A stretch of DNA of 64,000 nucleotides from Pseudohaliea sp964438205 (GCA_964438205.1 CAYTJQ010000004.1:1-64000), one strand, 5' to 3'. Shown: positions 31,558 through 40,489, numbered from the stretch's first letter. Notes: generated from the letters alone by a model not told the origin. A program made the numbers and translations.

Positions 31558-33018
31558 ATGACCCCGGAACTCTTCAAGTACCTCGTGGTGGGCGCCTACG
31601 CGGTGCTCGTGTACGGCCTCTCGGTCGTCGGCATGCGCCGTACCGCCAGCGTCGCCGGCTTCTCCATTGGCAACAAGGACATGCACCCGGTGATCGTGGG
31701 CATTACCCTGGCGGCGTCCATCGCGTCCACGGCGACCTTCGTCATCAACCCGGGCTTCGTTTACCAGCACGGGCTGTCGGCCTACCTGCATTTCGGCGTC
31801 GCCGGTTCCCTCGGCATCCTCACGGCCTTCCTGGTGCTCACCCGCGGCTTCCTGCGCCTCGGTGAGAGCCACGCGGCCCTCACCATTCCCCAGTGGATCT
31901 TCTACCGCTACAACCACCGCGGCTTCAGCCTGTTCTTCGCCTTCATCAACCTGCTGTCGATCACCTTCGTGGTGCTGATCCTCGTCGGCTGCAGCCTGCT
32001 GGTGACCGGGCTCTTCCCCGTGGACCAGAAGACCGCGCTGGTGGCGGTGCTGCTGTTCGTCTTCTCCTACGTGCTCATGGGCGGCACCTACGCCCACGCC
32101 TACACGAACACGCTGCAGGGGGTGATGATGCTGGGTGTCACCGCGATGCTGTTCGTGCAGGGGTACAAGTACTTCGGCGGCGACATCGGCGGCGCACTGG
32201 CGCGCATCGGCGCGGACTACGCGGCGGCCTACAACCCGTCGAGCAGCCTCTACTTCGACTTCTTCTCGGTGTTCGTGAGCGGCTTCGTCATCACCTTCGC
32301 CCTCATGCTGCAGCCGCACATCCTCACCAAGGTGCTCTACCTGCGCAGCGAGCGCGACATCGGCCTGTTCATCGGCACCACCGTGGTCGTGGGCGCGCTG
32401 TTCACGCTCATGCTCATGATCGGCTTCTACGCCCGCCTCGCGGGGCTGGAGATCGACGCCCAGGACACCGTGGTGCGCGAATACCTGCTGCACGAGTTCG
32501 GCAGTTCGGCCTGGGGCGAGTACGTGCTCGTGTTCATCTTCATCACGCTGCTTGCCGCGGGCATGAGTACCCTCGACGGCATCCTGGTCGCGCTGTCGGC
32601 CATGGTGGTGACCGATATCGTGCGCCCGCTCACGGGTTCGGACAAGAGCGGGCTGGCCCTCTCGCGCTGGGTGCTCGTGGCCGTCGGTGCCCTCGGCCTC
32701 GCGCTGGCCTGGGAGCCGCCGCCGCTCATCGGCCTGTTCGCCCAGAAGGGCGTCTACGGCCTCGCCTCGGCGTCCCTGGTGCCCGTGCTCTTCGGGGTGC
32801 TGGTGCGCCGGCATATCCCGCTCTGGGTCGTGGTCGGCGCGGCCGCCATCGGCCTCGGCGGGCACCTGCTGCTCAACCTGGCGCTGGGTGTGGAAAACCC
32901 CGCCGTGTCGGCGACCTGGGCGATTTTTGCGGCGCTCGCTTTCGGTCTCATGGGTCTCGTGTTCACGGGTTCCCGTGCAGCCCCGGCACCTCCTCCTGCA
33001 GTACCCGGGGACCCTTGA
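31558..33018 (+). CDS. Sodium:solute symporter (SSS family)
   Basis: A 486-residue inner-membrane transporter with ~13 hydrophobic helices. Family features: SIASTATFVINPGFVYQHG in helix 2, FVVLILVGCSLLVTG and the later EYVLVFIFITLLAAGMSTLDG segment typical of SSS Na+/carboxylate carriers. Predicted Na+-driven uptake of a small organic acid or similar; the substrate cannot be read. ATG 31558. The TetR-type promoter at 31497-31525 links it to the TonB-receptor operon. Confidence 0.9.
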   Translation: MTPELFKYLVVGAYAVLVYGLSVVGMRRTASVAGFSIGNKDMHPVIVGITLAASIASTATFVINPGFVYQHGLSAYLHFGVAGSLGILTAFLVLTRGFLRLGESHAALTIPQWIFYRYNHRGFSLFFAFINLLSITFVVLILVGCSLLVTGLFPVDQKTALVAVLLFVFSYVLMGGTYAHAYTNTLQGVMMLGVTAMLFVQGYKYFGGDIGGALARIGADYAAAYNPSSSLYFDFFSVFVSGFVITFALMLQPHILTKVLYLRSERDIGLFIGTTVVVGALFTLMLMIGFYARLAGLEIDAQDTVVREYLLHEFGSSAWGEYVLVFIFITLLAAGMSTLDGILVALSAMVVTDIVRPLTGSDKSGLALSRWVLVAVGALGLALAWEPPPLIGLFAQKGVYGLASASLVPVLFGVLVRRHIPLWVVVGAAAIGLGGHLLLNLALGVENPAVSATWAIFAALAFGLMGLVFTGSRAAPAPPPAVPGDP

Positions 33019-33040
33019 GGGTCCGGAAAAATACGTGTGA

Positions 33041-35704
33041 CTACCCGTTCCCTGCCGCCGCCGGCGGGTCACTGCCGGGCATCGCGATCCAGGGCTCGGC
33101 GATGACGCGCAGCGTCGCCTCGAGGCGGTTGGCGGCGTTGAGCTTGCCGAGAATCGAGGAGACGTGGTGTTCCACGGTGCGGGGGGAGCGGCTCAGGTGG
33201 CCGGCGATGTCGGCGTTGCTCGCGCCCTCCGCCATCAGCGCCAGCACCTCGACCTCGCGGCGGGTCAGGCCCAGCGGGTGCTGGCGGGCGGCCCGGTAGG
33301 GGCCGCGCCTGCGTCGGCCCGGTTCGCCTGAAAGACGGCGCAGGGCATCGACACCCGGCGCGCAGCCGAGGGTGTCGAAACCCCGCTCCGCCGGCGCCGC
33401 GAGCGATGCCGCGCCCGCTCGGGCGCCCGCGAGCCGGCACAGTGCCGCCTCGAAGGGCAGCTCTTGTTCGTCCAGCAGTGCTGCGGCGGCTTCGTAGTCG
33501 CCGGCGAGCTCGAGCGCTTGCGCCGCCGTGGGCCTTGAACCGACGCTTGACGGCAGCGCTACGTCGAGGCGCCGGGCCCACAGGCGCAGGGCGCCGGCGT
33601 CCCAGGGGCGGAGCACCTCGGTGCCGAAGCTGACCATCGCCTCGAGGTGGGCGCGGGCCTCTTCCGGCCTGCTGCGCAGGTAGAAATGCTCGATGTAGGC
33701 GAGGCGCACCGGTGTCAGCCGTTGCTGCTCGCCCATCGCCAGGGCGTGTTCCAGCACGGCTTGCAGCCGCTCGCTGGCATCGCTCGCCCCGAGCCGGGAG
33801 CGGACGGTTGCGAGCACGGTCAGCGCCGGTACCTGCATGAGCACCGTCGGCCCCTCTTCCGCCAGCGCACCGCGCGCCAGCGTCTCCGCCTCCTGCAGCC
33901 GTCCCTGGCGGAGCCGGAGCTGCGCGTGGCGTCCCTTCAGGTAGGTGGTCCAGGCATCCAGGCCATGCTTGATGTCGAAGGCAAGCCCCTCGCGAACGAG
34001 CCGCTCCGCCAGCGGCCAGTCGCCGGTCACGATGGCGTACTCGGAATAATTGGTATGCACCCGCGCGGCTTCCTCGTGCAGGCCCTGATCCAGGGCCGCG
34101 GCCAGCGCCCCTTCCATGAGCTCGCAGCCGGCCGGGTCACCGTCGAAGAGCATGGCAGTGGCCACGGTGACGAGGGCCGGTATGCGCGTGGCCTCGTCGG
34201 CGAAGCGCTCCGCCATGGCGATGGCCCTGCGTCCCCAGGCGATGCATTCGGCGCGCTGGCCGCGAAGCAGGTTCATCTGGGAGCGCAGCGCGTAAGCGCT
34301 GGCTAACTCTGGAGAGGGCGGGATTGATTCAAGGACGGCCAGTGACTCTTCCGCTGCAGTGCTCGCCGCGTCCGCCTCGCCGCGATACCAATAGAGGCGC
34401 CAGAGCCAGCGCAGGTTGTCGCCCACGCGGTCCGGGCGACCGAGCGCGCGCCACCGTTTCACGGCCTCCTGGCGCGCCGCGATCACCCGGTCGCTGACCT
34501 CGAAGAGGCTCACCTGGTAGGCCCAGTCTTCATACAGGCGGGCGGCGAGGGCCGGTTCCGCGGCATCGACGTGCTGCAGGGCGATCGACAGCTGCGCGGC
34601 AGCCTCCTTGCAGGCGCCCAGCGCGGCGGCGCGAGCGGCCGCCCGCGGCGCGTAGGCGAGCAGCAACTGCGCATCGTCTATTGCCGCGGCGTGGTGAACG
34701 ATCAGGTCGGGCTTCACGGCGTCGCCGAGGGACAGGTAGACCGCCAGCAGGCGTTGCTGGTGGTCATGGCGGACGGGCGCCGGCAGTGCGTCGAGGATTG
34801 CCAGCCGCGCAAGCTCATGGCGGAAATGCACGTCGCCCTCCCGGTTGCGGAGCAACAGCCTTCGCTGCTCCAGCGCTGCGCAGGCGGCCAGACCCTCCTT
34901 TCCCTGCAGGCGCTCTACCACGGCCAGGGGCACCGGATCCGGTGCCAGGCAGAGCGCATCGAGGAGCTCGCGTTCCCGCTCGCCGGTACGCGCCGCCCGG
35001 GCCAGCACCGCGTCCCGGACAGACCCGGGCAGTTCGCTTTCCCCGGGGGGCTGGGCGAGAATTTCCGACAGGAAAAAGGGGTTGCCGGCGGTGGCACGGA
35101 AGAGCTCCTCGCCGTCCCGGCCGTGGTCGGCGGCCAGGGTGGCAACAGCCTCCGGCGACAACGCTGCCAGGGGCAGCCGCGTAGTCACCGGCGCGGGCAG
35201 ATCGCCAAGCAGGGTGGCCAGGGGGTCGTTCCGGGCCATATCGTCCGGCCGGTACGTCAGCACCAGCATGACGCGCAGCGGGACCAGCCGGCGGGCGATA
35301 AACTTCAGGAGATCCAGGGAGGCGGTATCCGCCCAGTGCACATCCTCGAAGATGAGCAGGCTGCCATCGGGCAGTGCGTCGAGGGCGGAGAGAACCCTGG
35401 GAAACAGGGCCGCGGGTGCGCAACCGGACTCGAGCGCAGCGCTCACTGCTGAGCCCAGCTGTCCTGCCACGTCGTGGAACGGACCGAGCTCCCGCGGCGT
35501 GAACAGGTCATCGCAGTGGCCCCAGGCCACGATCTTCTCGCTGTCTACGGCCTCCGCCAGGGCGGTGACGAGGCTGGACTTGCCGACACCCGCCTCACCG
35601 GCGATGACCGCGAGCTGGCCCCGCCGTGAGGCACTGGTGTCCGCGAGTGCCAGTAGCGTCTCCAGTGCTTCACCGCGCTCCAGGAGAGAAACCGCACCCG
35701 GCAT
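33041..35704 (-). CDS. Large ATP-binding LuxR (LAL/MalT-type) transcriptional regulator
   Basis: An 887-residue regulator: N-terminal AAA/STAND ATPase with Walker A GEAGVGKSSLVT (~37-48) and Walker B LLIFEDVHWAD (~115), a long helical TPR-like sensor region, and a C-terminal LuxR HTH (LTRREVEVLALMAEGASNAD ... RTVEHHVSSILGKL). LAL regulators such as MalT and AlkS need ATP and an inducer to activate promoters. It is divergent from the MMPL-LolA gene, so control of that operon is likely. No sensory domain reveals the inducer. Confidence 0.92.
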   Translation of the reverse strand: MPGAVSLLERGEALETLLALADTSASRRGQLAVIAGEAGVGKSSLVTALAEAVDSEKIVAWGHCDDLFTPRELGPFHDVAGQLGSAVSAALESGCAPAALFPRVLSALDALPDGSLLIFEDVHWADTASLDLLKFIARRLVPLRVMLVLTYRPDDMARNDPLATLLGDLPAPVTTRLPLAALSPEAVATLAADHGRDGEELFRATAGNPFFLSEILAQPPGESELPGSVRDAVLARAARTGERERELLDALCLAPDPVPLAVVERLQGKEGLAACAALEQRRLLLRNREGDVHFRHELARLAILDALPAPVRHDHQQRLLAVYLSLGDAVKPDLIVHHAAAIDDAQLLLAYAPRAAARAAALGACKEAAAQLSIALQHVDAAEPALAARLYEDWAYQVSLFEVSDRVIAARQEAVKRWRALGRPDRVGDNLRWLWRLYWYRGEADAASTAAEESLAVLESIPPSPELASAYALRSQMNLLRGQRAECIAWGRRAIAMAERFADEATRIPALVTVATAMLFDGDPAGCELMEGALAAALDQGLHEEAARVHTNYSEYAIVTGDWPLAERLVREGLAFDIKHGLDAWTTYLKGRHAQLRLRQGRLQEAETLARGALAEEGPTVLMQVPALTVLATVRSRLGASDASERLQAVLEHALAMGEQQRLTPVRLAYIEHFYLRSRPEEARAHLEAMVSFGTEVLRPWDAGALRLWARRLDVALPSSVGSRPTAAQALELAGDYEAAAALLDEQELPFEAALCRLAGARAGAASLAAPAERGFDTLGCAPGVDALRRLSGEPGRRRRGPYRAARQHPLGLTRREVEVLALMAEGASNADIAGHLSRSPRTVEHHVSSILGKLNAANRLEATLRVIAEPWIAMPGSDPPAAAGNG

Positions 35705-35785
35705 CCGTCAATACGTCCATTCGCTGCTCGTAAAAGAAGATAGCGATGTGCGGGAGACTGCTCAAGGGGGCGCAGCGCGAAAATT

Positions 35786-35824
35786 AGGTAGCGGCCCCTA
35801 TTGGGTGGCCCGGGCCCGCCGCCT
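35786..35824. promoter_or_regulatory. Imperfect inverted repeat between the LAL regulator and MMPL gene
   Basis: AGGTAGCGGCCCC (35786-35798, plus) and AGGCGGCGGGCCC (35824-35812, minus) match at 10 of 13 bases in inverted orientation, 13 bp apart. It is a candidate LAL-regulator operator in the 168-bp divergent intergenic region. GC richness makes chance similarity possible. Confidence 0.35.
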
Positions 35825-35872
35825 AGGCTCAACCCGTGCCACAGTGAAGCGACAGCGAGGGGATAGCGGGAC

Positions 35873-38800
35873 ATGCGGACACTCGACGACGAGTCCACAC
35901 GGGACCTGTTCCTGCTGATCACCCGGTTCCCGCGCGCCTGCCTGGTCGGGAGCCTGTTGCTGATCGTTGCCCTGGCGGCCGGCCTGTCGCAGCTGGTCAA
36001 GGACACCTCGGTCAAGGCCTTCATTCCCCCCGATCACCCGTCGCTGGTCGCTGACGCCATGGCCGAGGAGATTTTCGGTATCTCCGATTCCCTCGCCGTC
36101 GCCCTGGTTTTCGACCGCGCCGATGCGGTGTTCACGCCCCGTTCCCTGTCGCTGCTTGCGGAGGTCACTGCAGAGCTCGAGCGCCTGCCCAACGTCCGCC
36201 GTGGCCGCGTCAGCAGCCTGGCCACCGAGTCCTCGATCCGTGGCGAGGACGGTGCGGTGCTGGTGGATCCCTACATCGACGATGCTGTCGTGACGGACGA
36301 GGCGGCGGCGCGCGACAGCCTGCAGCGGTGGCGGGCGATGCCGCCGCACCGGGAGGCGCTGGTCAGCGCCGATGGCCGCGCCGCGGTGATTGTGGCGGAG
36401 CTCGAGGAACCGGCGCTGGCCAGTGACAGCTACGAGGCGGCGGTTGCGATCGCGGAGCGCTTCGCCGGGCCCGGGATCGACCTTCACGTCGCCGGCCCCG
36501 GTGCGGTGAGCGGCTACCTGAGTACCTATATCGATCGGGACGCGCGCAAGCTGCAACCCATGGTTTTCTTGGTCGTGCTCGGTTTCATCTTCCTGGCGTT
36601 CCGCCGGGCGACGGCATTGCCCGGCCCGCTGCTGGTGGTCGTGGGGGCCGCCGGTGGTTCCCTCGGCCTGATGGCCTGGCTGGGCGTTCCGTACTATGCG
36701 ATTACCAATGCCCTGCCGGTGATTATCGTCGCGGTCTCGGTGGCCGACTCGATTCACATACTCTCCGGCTACTACCAGGCGCGGGCCCGGCAACCGGGGG
36801 CCCCGGCGCGGGACCTCGTGGTCGCGGCGATGACCGCCATGGCCCGGCCGATCACCCTCACCAGCATCACCACCATCGCCGGCTTCCTGGGCATCGCCAC
36901 CATGTCCATCATGCCGCCGATCACCCTGTTCGCGTGGTTTGCTGCCGTCGGCATCGGCCTCGCCTGGCTGTTCTCGCTGTTCGCCCTGCCCAATGTGCTC
37001 GTGCTCCTCAAGCTGCCGCCGAGCCCGGCCTTTGCGTCCTGGCAGCACAACGAGCCGAGCGGTCTTGGCCGGATCCTCGCGCACCTGGGGGCCCTCGCGG
37101 CGCGCCGCTGCGGCTGGGTGCTGGCGGTCTTCGCGGTCGCCCTGGTGCTGCTCGGCCTGCAGGCCTCGCAGCTGCGTATCGATCGCTCCCAGGTTGACAA
37201 CTTTGCCACGGACGAGCCGATCTTCCGCGCGGACCGGGTGATCAACGACACCTTCGCAGGCAGCAGTTTCCTGGACGTGGTCGTCGAGACGGATGAGCCG
37301 GAAGGGCTGCTCAGTGCGCGGCGCATGGGCAAGCTCGCCGACCTGCAGGCCTACTTCGAGAGCCTGCCCCACGTGGGCAAGACCGTCTCCATCGCCGACT
37401 ACCTCTCGCAGCTGCACCTGGCGCTGGAGGAGCTGCCGCCGGAGCTGGCCGGGGGCCGGCCGCTGCCCGGCGAGGACGCCGCGATCGCCCAGTACCTGCT
37501 TGTCTACGAGGCCTCCGGTGACCCGACGGACTTCGAGGAAGAGATCGACATGGACTACCAGCGGGCGCTGGTGCGCGGTGTGCTCAACGAGTCCCACTTC
37601 AGCCGCAACCGGCAGACCGTCGAGGCGCTGGAGCGGTACCTGGAGGAGGAGTTCAACGAGCCCGGCATGCGCGCCCGGCTCAGCGGCGACGTCAACCTCA
37701 GCTATCACTGGATGAGCAGCCTGCAGCGTTCCCACTTCAACGGTGTGCTGCTGTCCCTGGGTCTTGTTCTGCTGACCTCCGTGCTGGTATTCCGTTCCGT
37801 GAGCTCCGGTGTCGTCGCCGTACTCCCGGTGAGCATAACCGTGCTGCTGCTCTATGCGGCGATGGCGTTCTTCGACGTCTACCTGGAGCCGGCGACGTCG
37901 ATGTTTGCCGCCATCGCCATCGGTGTCGGCGTTGACTTTGCCATCCACCTCATCGACAAGCTGCACGAGGCCCTCAGGCTCCACGACGAGGACATCCACC
38001 TCGCCGTGGATCATGCGCTGCCGCTCACCGCCCGGGCCTGCCTGTTCAACGCCCTTGCCCTGGGCCTCGGCTTTGCCGTCCTCACGACCAGCGACCTGCC
38101 GACGCTGCAGCGCTTCGGCGGTCTCGTGGCGCTCGCCGCCCTCGGCAGTTACCTCAGCGCCCTGGTGCTCGTGCCCGCCTGCTTTGCCTTCGGCAGGTCC
38201 CTGCACCACCGCGCGTTCACACCCCGGCCGGCGGTTGCCCGCGGTGCTGCGGCGGTGGCGGTGATCGCGCTGGCCGGGCTCCTGTTCGCGGAACAGGGGA
38301 GGGCGGCGGACTGGACCGGCGAGGAAGTCGCCCGCCGGATCGCCGAGCGCCCGGAGGGCGACGCCACCCGCCGGGTCATCGACATCACGCTGACGGACCG
38401 CCGGGGCAAGACCCGGGAGCGCTCGGCGCTCGTCCTGAAACGCAACGACGGCGATGCGCGCACCACCCGCTTTTCTTACCTCGCTCCGAAGTCGGTCTAC
38501 GATGTCGCGTTCCTGAGCCGCGACTACCACGCCGCAGAACGCAGCGACGACCGCTGGCTGTACCTCCCGGCCACGCGGAAGGTGCGGCGCATTCCCGCTT
38601 CCGATCGCGGCGACTATTTCCTCGGGACGGACTTCACCTACGAGGACATACAGTCCGAGCTCAAGCTGCCCCTCGCGGACTACGCTTTTACCTATGACGG
38701 CACAGCGGTTGTGGACGGCGTCGAACTCCTGCGCCTTTCGGGCACGGCGAAGACCCCGGCAATCGCGCGCGAGCTCGGCTACGGCGGCTTCCGCGCCCTG

Positions 38801-39058
38801 GTGGACCCGGGCACCTGGCTGTTCCGGGAGATCCGCTTCGACGATGTCGACGGTGAGCTGCTGAAGACGGTCAGTGTTCACGCGATGCGCGAGGACGGCA
38901 GTATCTGGACGGCGACCGACATCGAGGTGGTGAACCACCAGACGGACCACCAGACCCGCTTCCGCTACCGGGAGGTGGCCTACCCCGACGATCTTCCCGA
39001 CCAGGCGTTCCAGCCGGCGGCACTGGGTCGAGGACTGCCCCGGGCCCTGATGCCGTGA
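35873..39058 (+). CDS. MMPL/RND exporter fused to a LolA-like domain
   Basis: A 1061-residue protein. Residues 1 to ~785 are an RND/MMPL-type exporter: N-terminal helix at ~20-42, a large periplasmic loop, a five- to six-helix bundle (~220-370), a second loop and a second bundle (~620-780). An internal hydrophobic segment at ~787-808 ends at GRA-ADW like a signal peptide. From ~809 a LolA-like (outer-membrane lipoprotein-sorting/PF17131-like) domain follows: WLYLPATRKVRRIP, then FTYEDIQS. In other bacteria these are separate adjacent genes. Role inferred: moving a lipid-like substrate across the periplasm. Confidence 0.85.
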   Translation: MRTLDDESTRDLFLLITRFPRACLVGSLLLIVALAAGLSQLVKDTSVKAFIPPDHPSLVADAMAEEIFGISDSLAVALVFDRADAVFTPRSLSLLAEVTAELERLPNVRRGRVSSLATESSIRGEDGAVLVDPYIDDAVVTDEAAARDSLQRWRAMPPHREALVSADGRAAVIVAELEEPALASDSYEAAVAIAERFAGPGIDLHVAGPGAVSGYLSTYIDRDARKLQPMVFLVVLGFIFLAFRRATALPGPLLVVVGAAGGSLGLMAWLGVPYYAITNALPVIIVAVSVADSIHILSGYYQARARQPGAPARDLVVAAMTAMARPITLTSITTIAGFLGIATMSIMPPITLFAWFAAVGIGLAWLFSLFALPNVLVLLKLPPSPAFASWQHNEPSGLGRILAHLGALAARRCGWVLAVFAVALVLLGLQASQLRIDRSQVDNFATDEPIFRADRVINDTFAGSSFLDVVVETDEPEGLLSARRMGKLADLQAYFESLPHVGKTVSIADYLSQLHLALEELPPELAGGRPLPGEDAAIAQYLLVYEASGDPTDFEEEIDMDYQRALVRGVLNESHFSRNRQTVEALERYLEEEFNEPGMRARLSGDVNLSYHWMSSLQRSHFNGVLLSLGLVLLTSVLVFRSVSSGVVAVLPVSITVLLLYAAMAFFDVYLEPATSMFAAIAIGVGVDFAIHLIDKLHEALRLHDEDIHLAVDHALPLTARACLFNALALGLGFAVLTTSDLPTLQRFGGLVALAALGSYLSALVLVPACFAFGRSLHHRAFTPRPAVARGAAAVAVIALAGLLFAEQGRAADWTGEEVARRIAERPEGDATRRVIDITLTDRRGKTRERSALVLKRNDGDARTTRFSYLAPKSVYDVAFLSRDYHAAERSDDRWLYLPATRKVRRIPASDRGDYFLGTDFTYEDIQSELKLPLADYAFTYDGTAVVDGVELLRLSGTAKTPAIARELGYGGFRALVDPGTWLFREIRFDDVDGELLKTVSVHAMREDGSIWTATDIEVVNHQTDHQTRFRYREVAYPDDLPDQAFQPAALGRGLPRALMP

Positions 39059-40356
39059 GGGCGTTGTTGATTCAGTCCCTGGCGCTCGCCGCGCTGGGGG
39101 CCGCCTCCGCGGCCGCCCAGGAGCTGCGGTCACTGCGGCTGCCGCTGGACCTGAGCGTCGGTGTCGGCGCCGGAGACGTCATGCAGCTCCTCGGCGAGGC
39201 GATTCCCCGGCTGGAGCTCGACCTGGGCGAGGACAGCGGCATCGTACTCTCGGCGCGGCTGCGTCTTGACGGGGAAGAGGAACTGGAGCCCGGGACGCCC
39301 GCGCTGGACAGCTACGCGCCGCTGTCGGAGCCCTTGACCCTGGGGTCCGCCGGCACCCTGGAACTGCGCGACGCCTACTGGGAAAGCCGCTTCGACGCGG
39401 GCATTGCCCGCCTGGGCAAACAGCAGATCGTCTGGGGCCGCCTGGACGGCCTCAAGGTGCTGGACGTGCTCAACCCGCAGAGCTTCCGGGAGTTCATTGT
39501 CGACGACTTCGGGGATTCCCGCATCAGCCTGTGGTCGGCCTACGTCGACGTTTTCGCCGGGGCCTGGCGGGTGGAGGCGGCGTTGATTCCGGACTACACG
39601 GCCCATGAGATCCCCGAGCCCGGCGCCTGGTTCGAGCTCACGGCGCCGCGCTTCCGCTTCGGCGCGGGGCCCGGGGAGCCGGCCCTGCCGCTGGTGACCG
39701 ACCGCGGCCGCAGCGCGGCGGAGGACGGCGCCCTGGGGCTGCGCCTGTCGCGCCCGCTGGGTCGCCTGGATCTCAGCGCCATCGCCTACAGCGGCAGCGA
39801 CCACGAGCCGCTGGGCCGGCTGCGCGCCGCGCAGGGAGGCGCAGTCGTCGAGCGCTACCACGAGCGGCGGGAACTCTTCGGAGCCAGCGCGGAGACCTCG
39901 CTCGGTGCCTTCGCCCTGCGCGCGGAAGCCTCGCTGCAGCCATCGCGGACCTTCAACACCCGGGGCGACGGGGGCCTGGCCACGGCCCGCGCCGACCAGG
40001 TGTCCGCGGGGATCGCCGCCGATGTGGACGGCCCGCTCGGGCTGCTGATCAACCTGCAGTTTCTCTGGGACGAGGTCCTCGACGCGCCGGTGGCGCTGGT
40101 GCGGCCGGACCGCGACCGCGTCGCCACGGTTTTTCTCCGTCGCACCTTCGCCTACGAGACCCTGGAGCTCGAGGCCCGCTGGTATCACGCCCTGGATGAC
40201 GGGGACGACCTCTACCGGGTGGCGCTTGCCTACGATCTCGGGGACAACAGCTCTCTCTACCTGGGCGGCGACTGGTTCACTGGCACGGCCTCCGGCCTCT
40301 TCGGTCAGTTTGCGGCCCGGGACCGGGTGGTGCTCGGCTTCCGGCATACCTTCTGA
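39055..40356 (+). CDS. DUF1302-like outer-membrane beta-barrel protein
   Basis: A 433-residue exported protein ending in an aromatic C-terminus (VLGFRHTF), the usual barrel-assembly signal. Signal peptide with AAAQ cleavage near residue 22. The GKQQIVWGRLDGLKVLDVLN stretch is the DUF1302 signature, and amphipathic strands alternate throughout. GTG start overlaps the MMPL stop (GTGA), so it is coupled to the exporter. Such barrels pair with MMPL/LolA-like proteins, perhaps as an exit route or substrate channel; function unproven. Confidence 0.82.
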   Translation: MRALLIQSLALAALGAASAAAQELRSLRLPLDLSVGVGAGDVMQLLGEAIPRLELDLGEDSGIVLSARLRLDGEEELEPGTPALDSYAPLSEPLTLGSAGTLELRDAYWESRFDAGIARLGKQQIVWGRLDGLKVLDVLNPQSFREFIVDDFGDSRISLWSAYVDVFAGAWRVEAALIPDYTAHEIPEPGAWFELTAPRFRFGAGPGEPALPLVTDRGRSAAEDGALGLRLSRPLGRLDLSAIAYSGSDHEPLGRLRAAQGGAVVERYHERRELFGASAETSLGAFALRAEASLQPSRTFNTRGDGGLATARADQVSAGIAADVDGPLGLLINLQFLWDEVLDAPVALVRPDRDRVATVFLRRTFAYETLELEARWYHALDDGDDLYRVALAYDLGDNSSLYLGGDWFTGTASGLFGQFAARDRVVLGFRHTF

Positions 40357-40388
40357 CCCGACCTACCGTCTTGCCCGACCTACCGTCT
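40357..40388 (+). repeat. 15-bp direct repeat after the DUF1302 gene
   Basis: CCCGACCTACCGTCT is repeated exactly at 40357-40371 and 40374-40388 (period 17 bp), right after the stop codon of the barrel gene. Confidence 0.75.
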
Positions 40389-40436
40389 GAGTAAACCGCC
40401 CGCGCAGGCCGGCAACGCGCCCCGGCAATAGTCACC

Positions 40437-40489
40437 TTGACAATTCAACATCTGTTGAATAGCCTCTGCCATATTCAACAAATGTTGAA
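40437..40489 (+). promoter_or_regulatory. TonB-receptor promoter with two TetR operators
   Basis: TTGACA (40437-40442), spacer attcaacatctgttgaa (17 bp) and TAGCCT (40460-40465). Operator 1, TTCAAC-ATCT-GTTGAA (40444-40459), fills the spacer. Operator 2, TTCAAC-AAAT-GTTGAA (40474-40489), begins at about +2. Both are perfect palindromes, 30 bp apart centre to centre, so two repressor dimers can sit on nearly one face of the helix. Confidence 0.75.

Noticed and set aside
31102..33072. 656-residue minus-strand frame spanning the symporter
   Set aside because: Only its last 106 residues (from ATG 31422) have meaning as a cytochrome c; the rest is antisense to the symporter.
38230..38310. Frameshift or missed stop joining two genes at the MMPL-LolA junction
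   Set aside because: The reading frame is continuous and codon use is even across the junction; no stop or shift is needed to explain it.
35798..39133. 1111-residue minus-strand open frame opposite the MMPL-LolA gene
   Set aside because: Shadow of the plus-strand coding sequence. High GC removes stops in this frame; the plus frame has clear domains and the antisense frame has low-complexity R/G/H/E composition.
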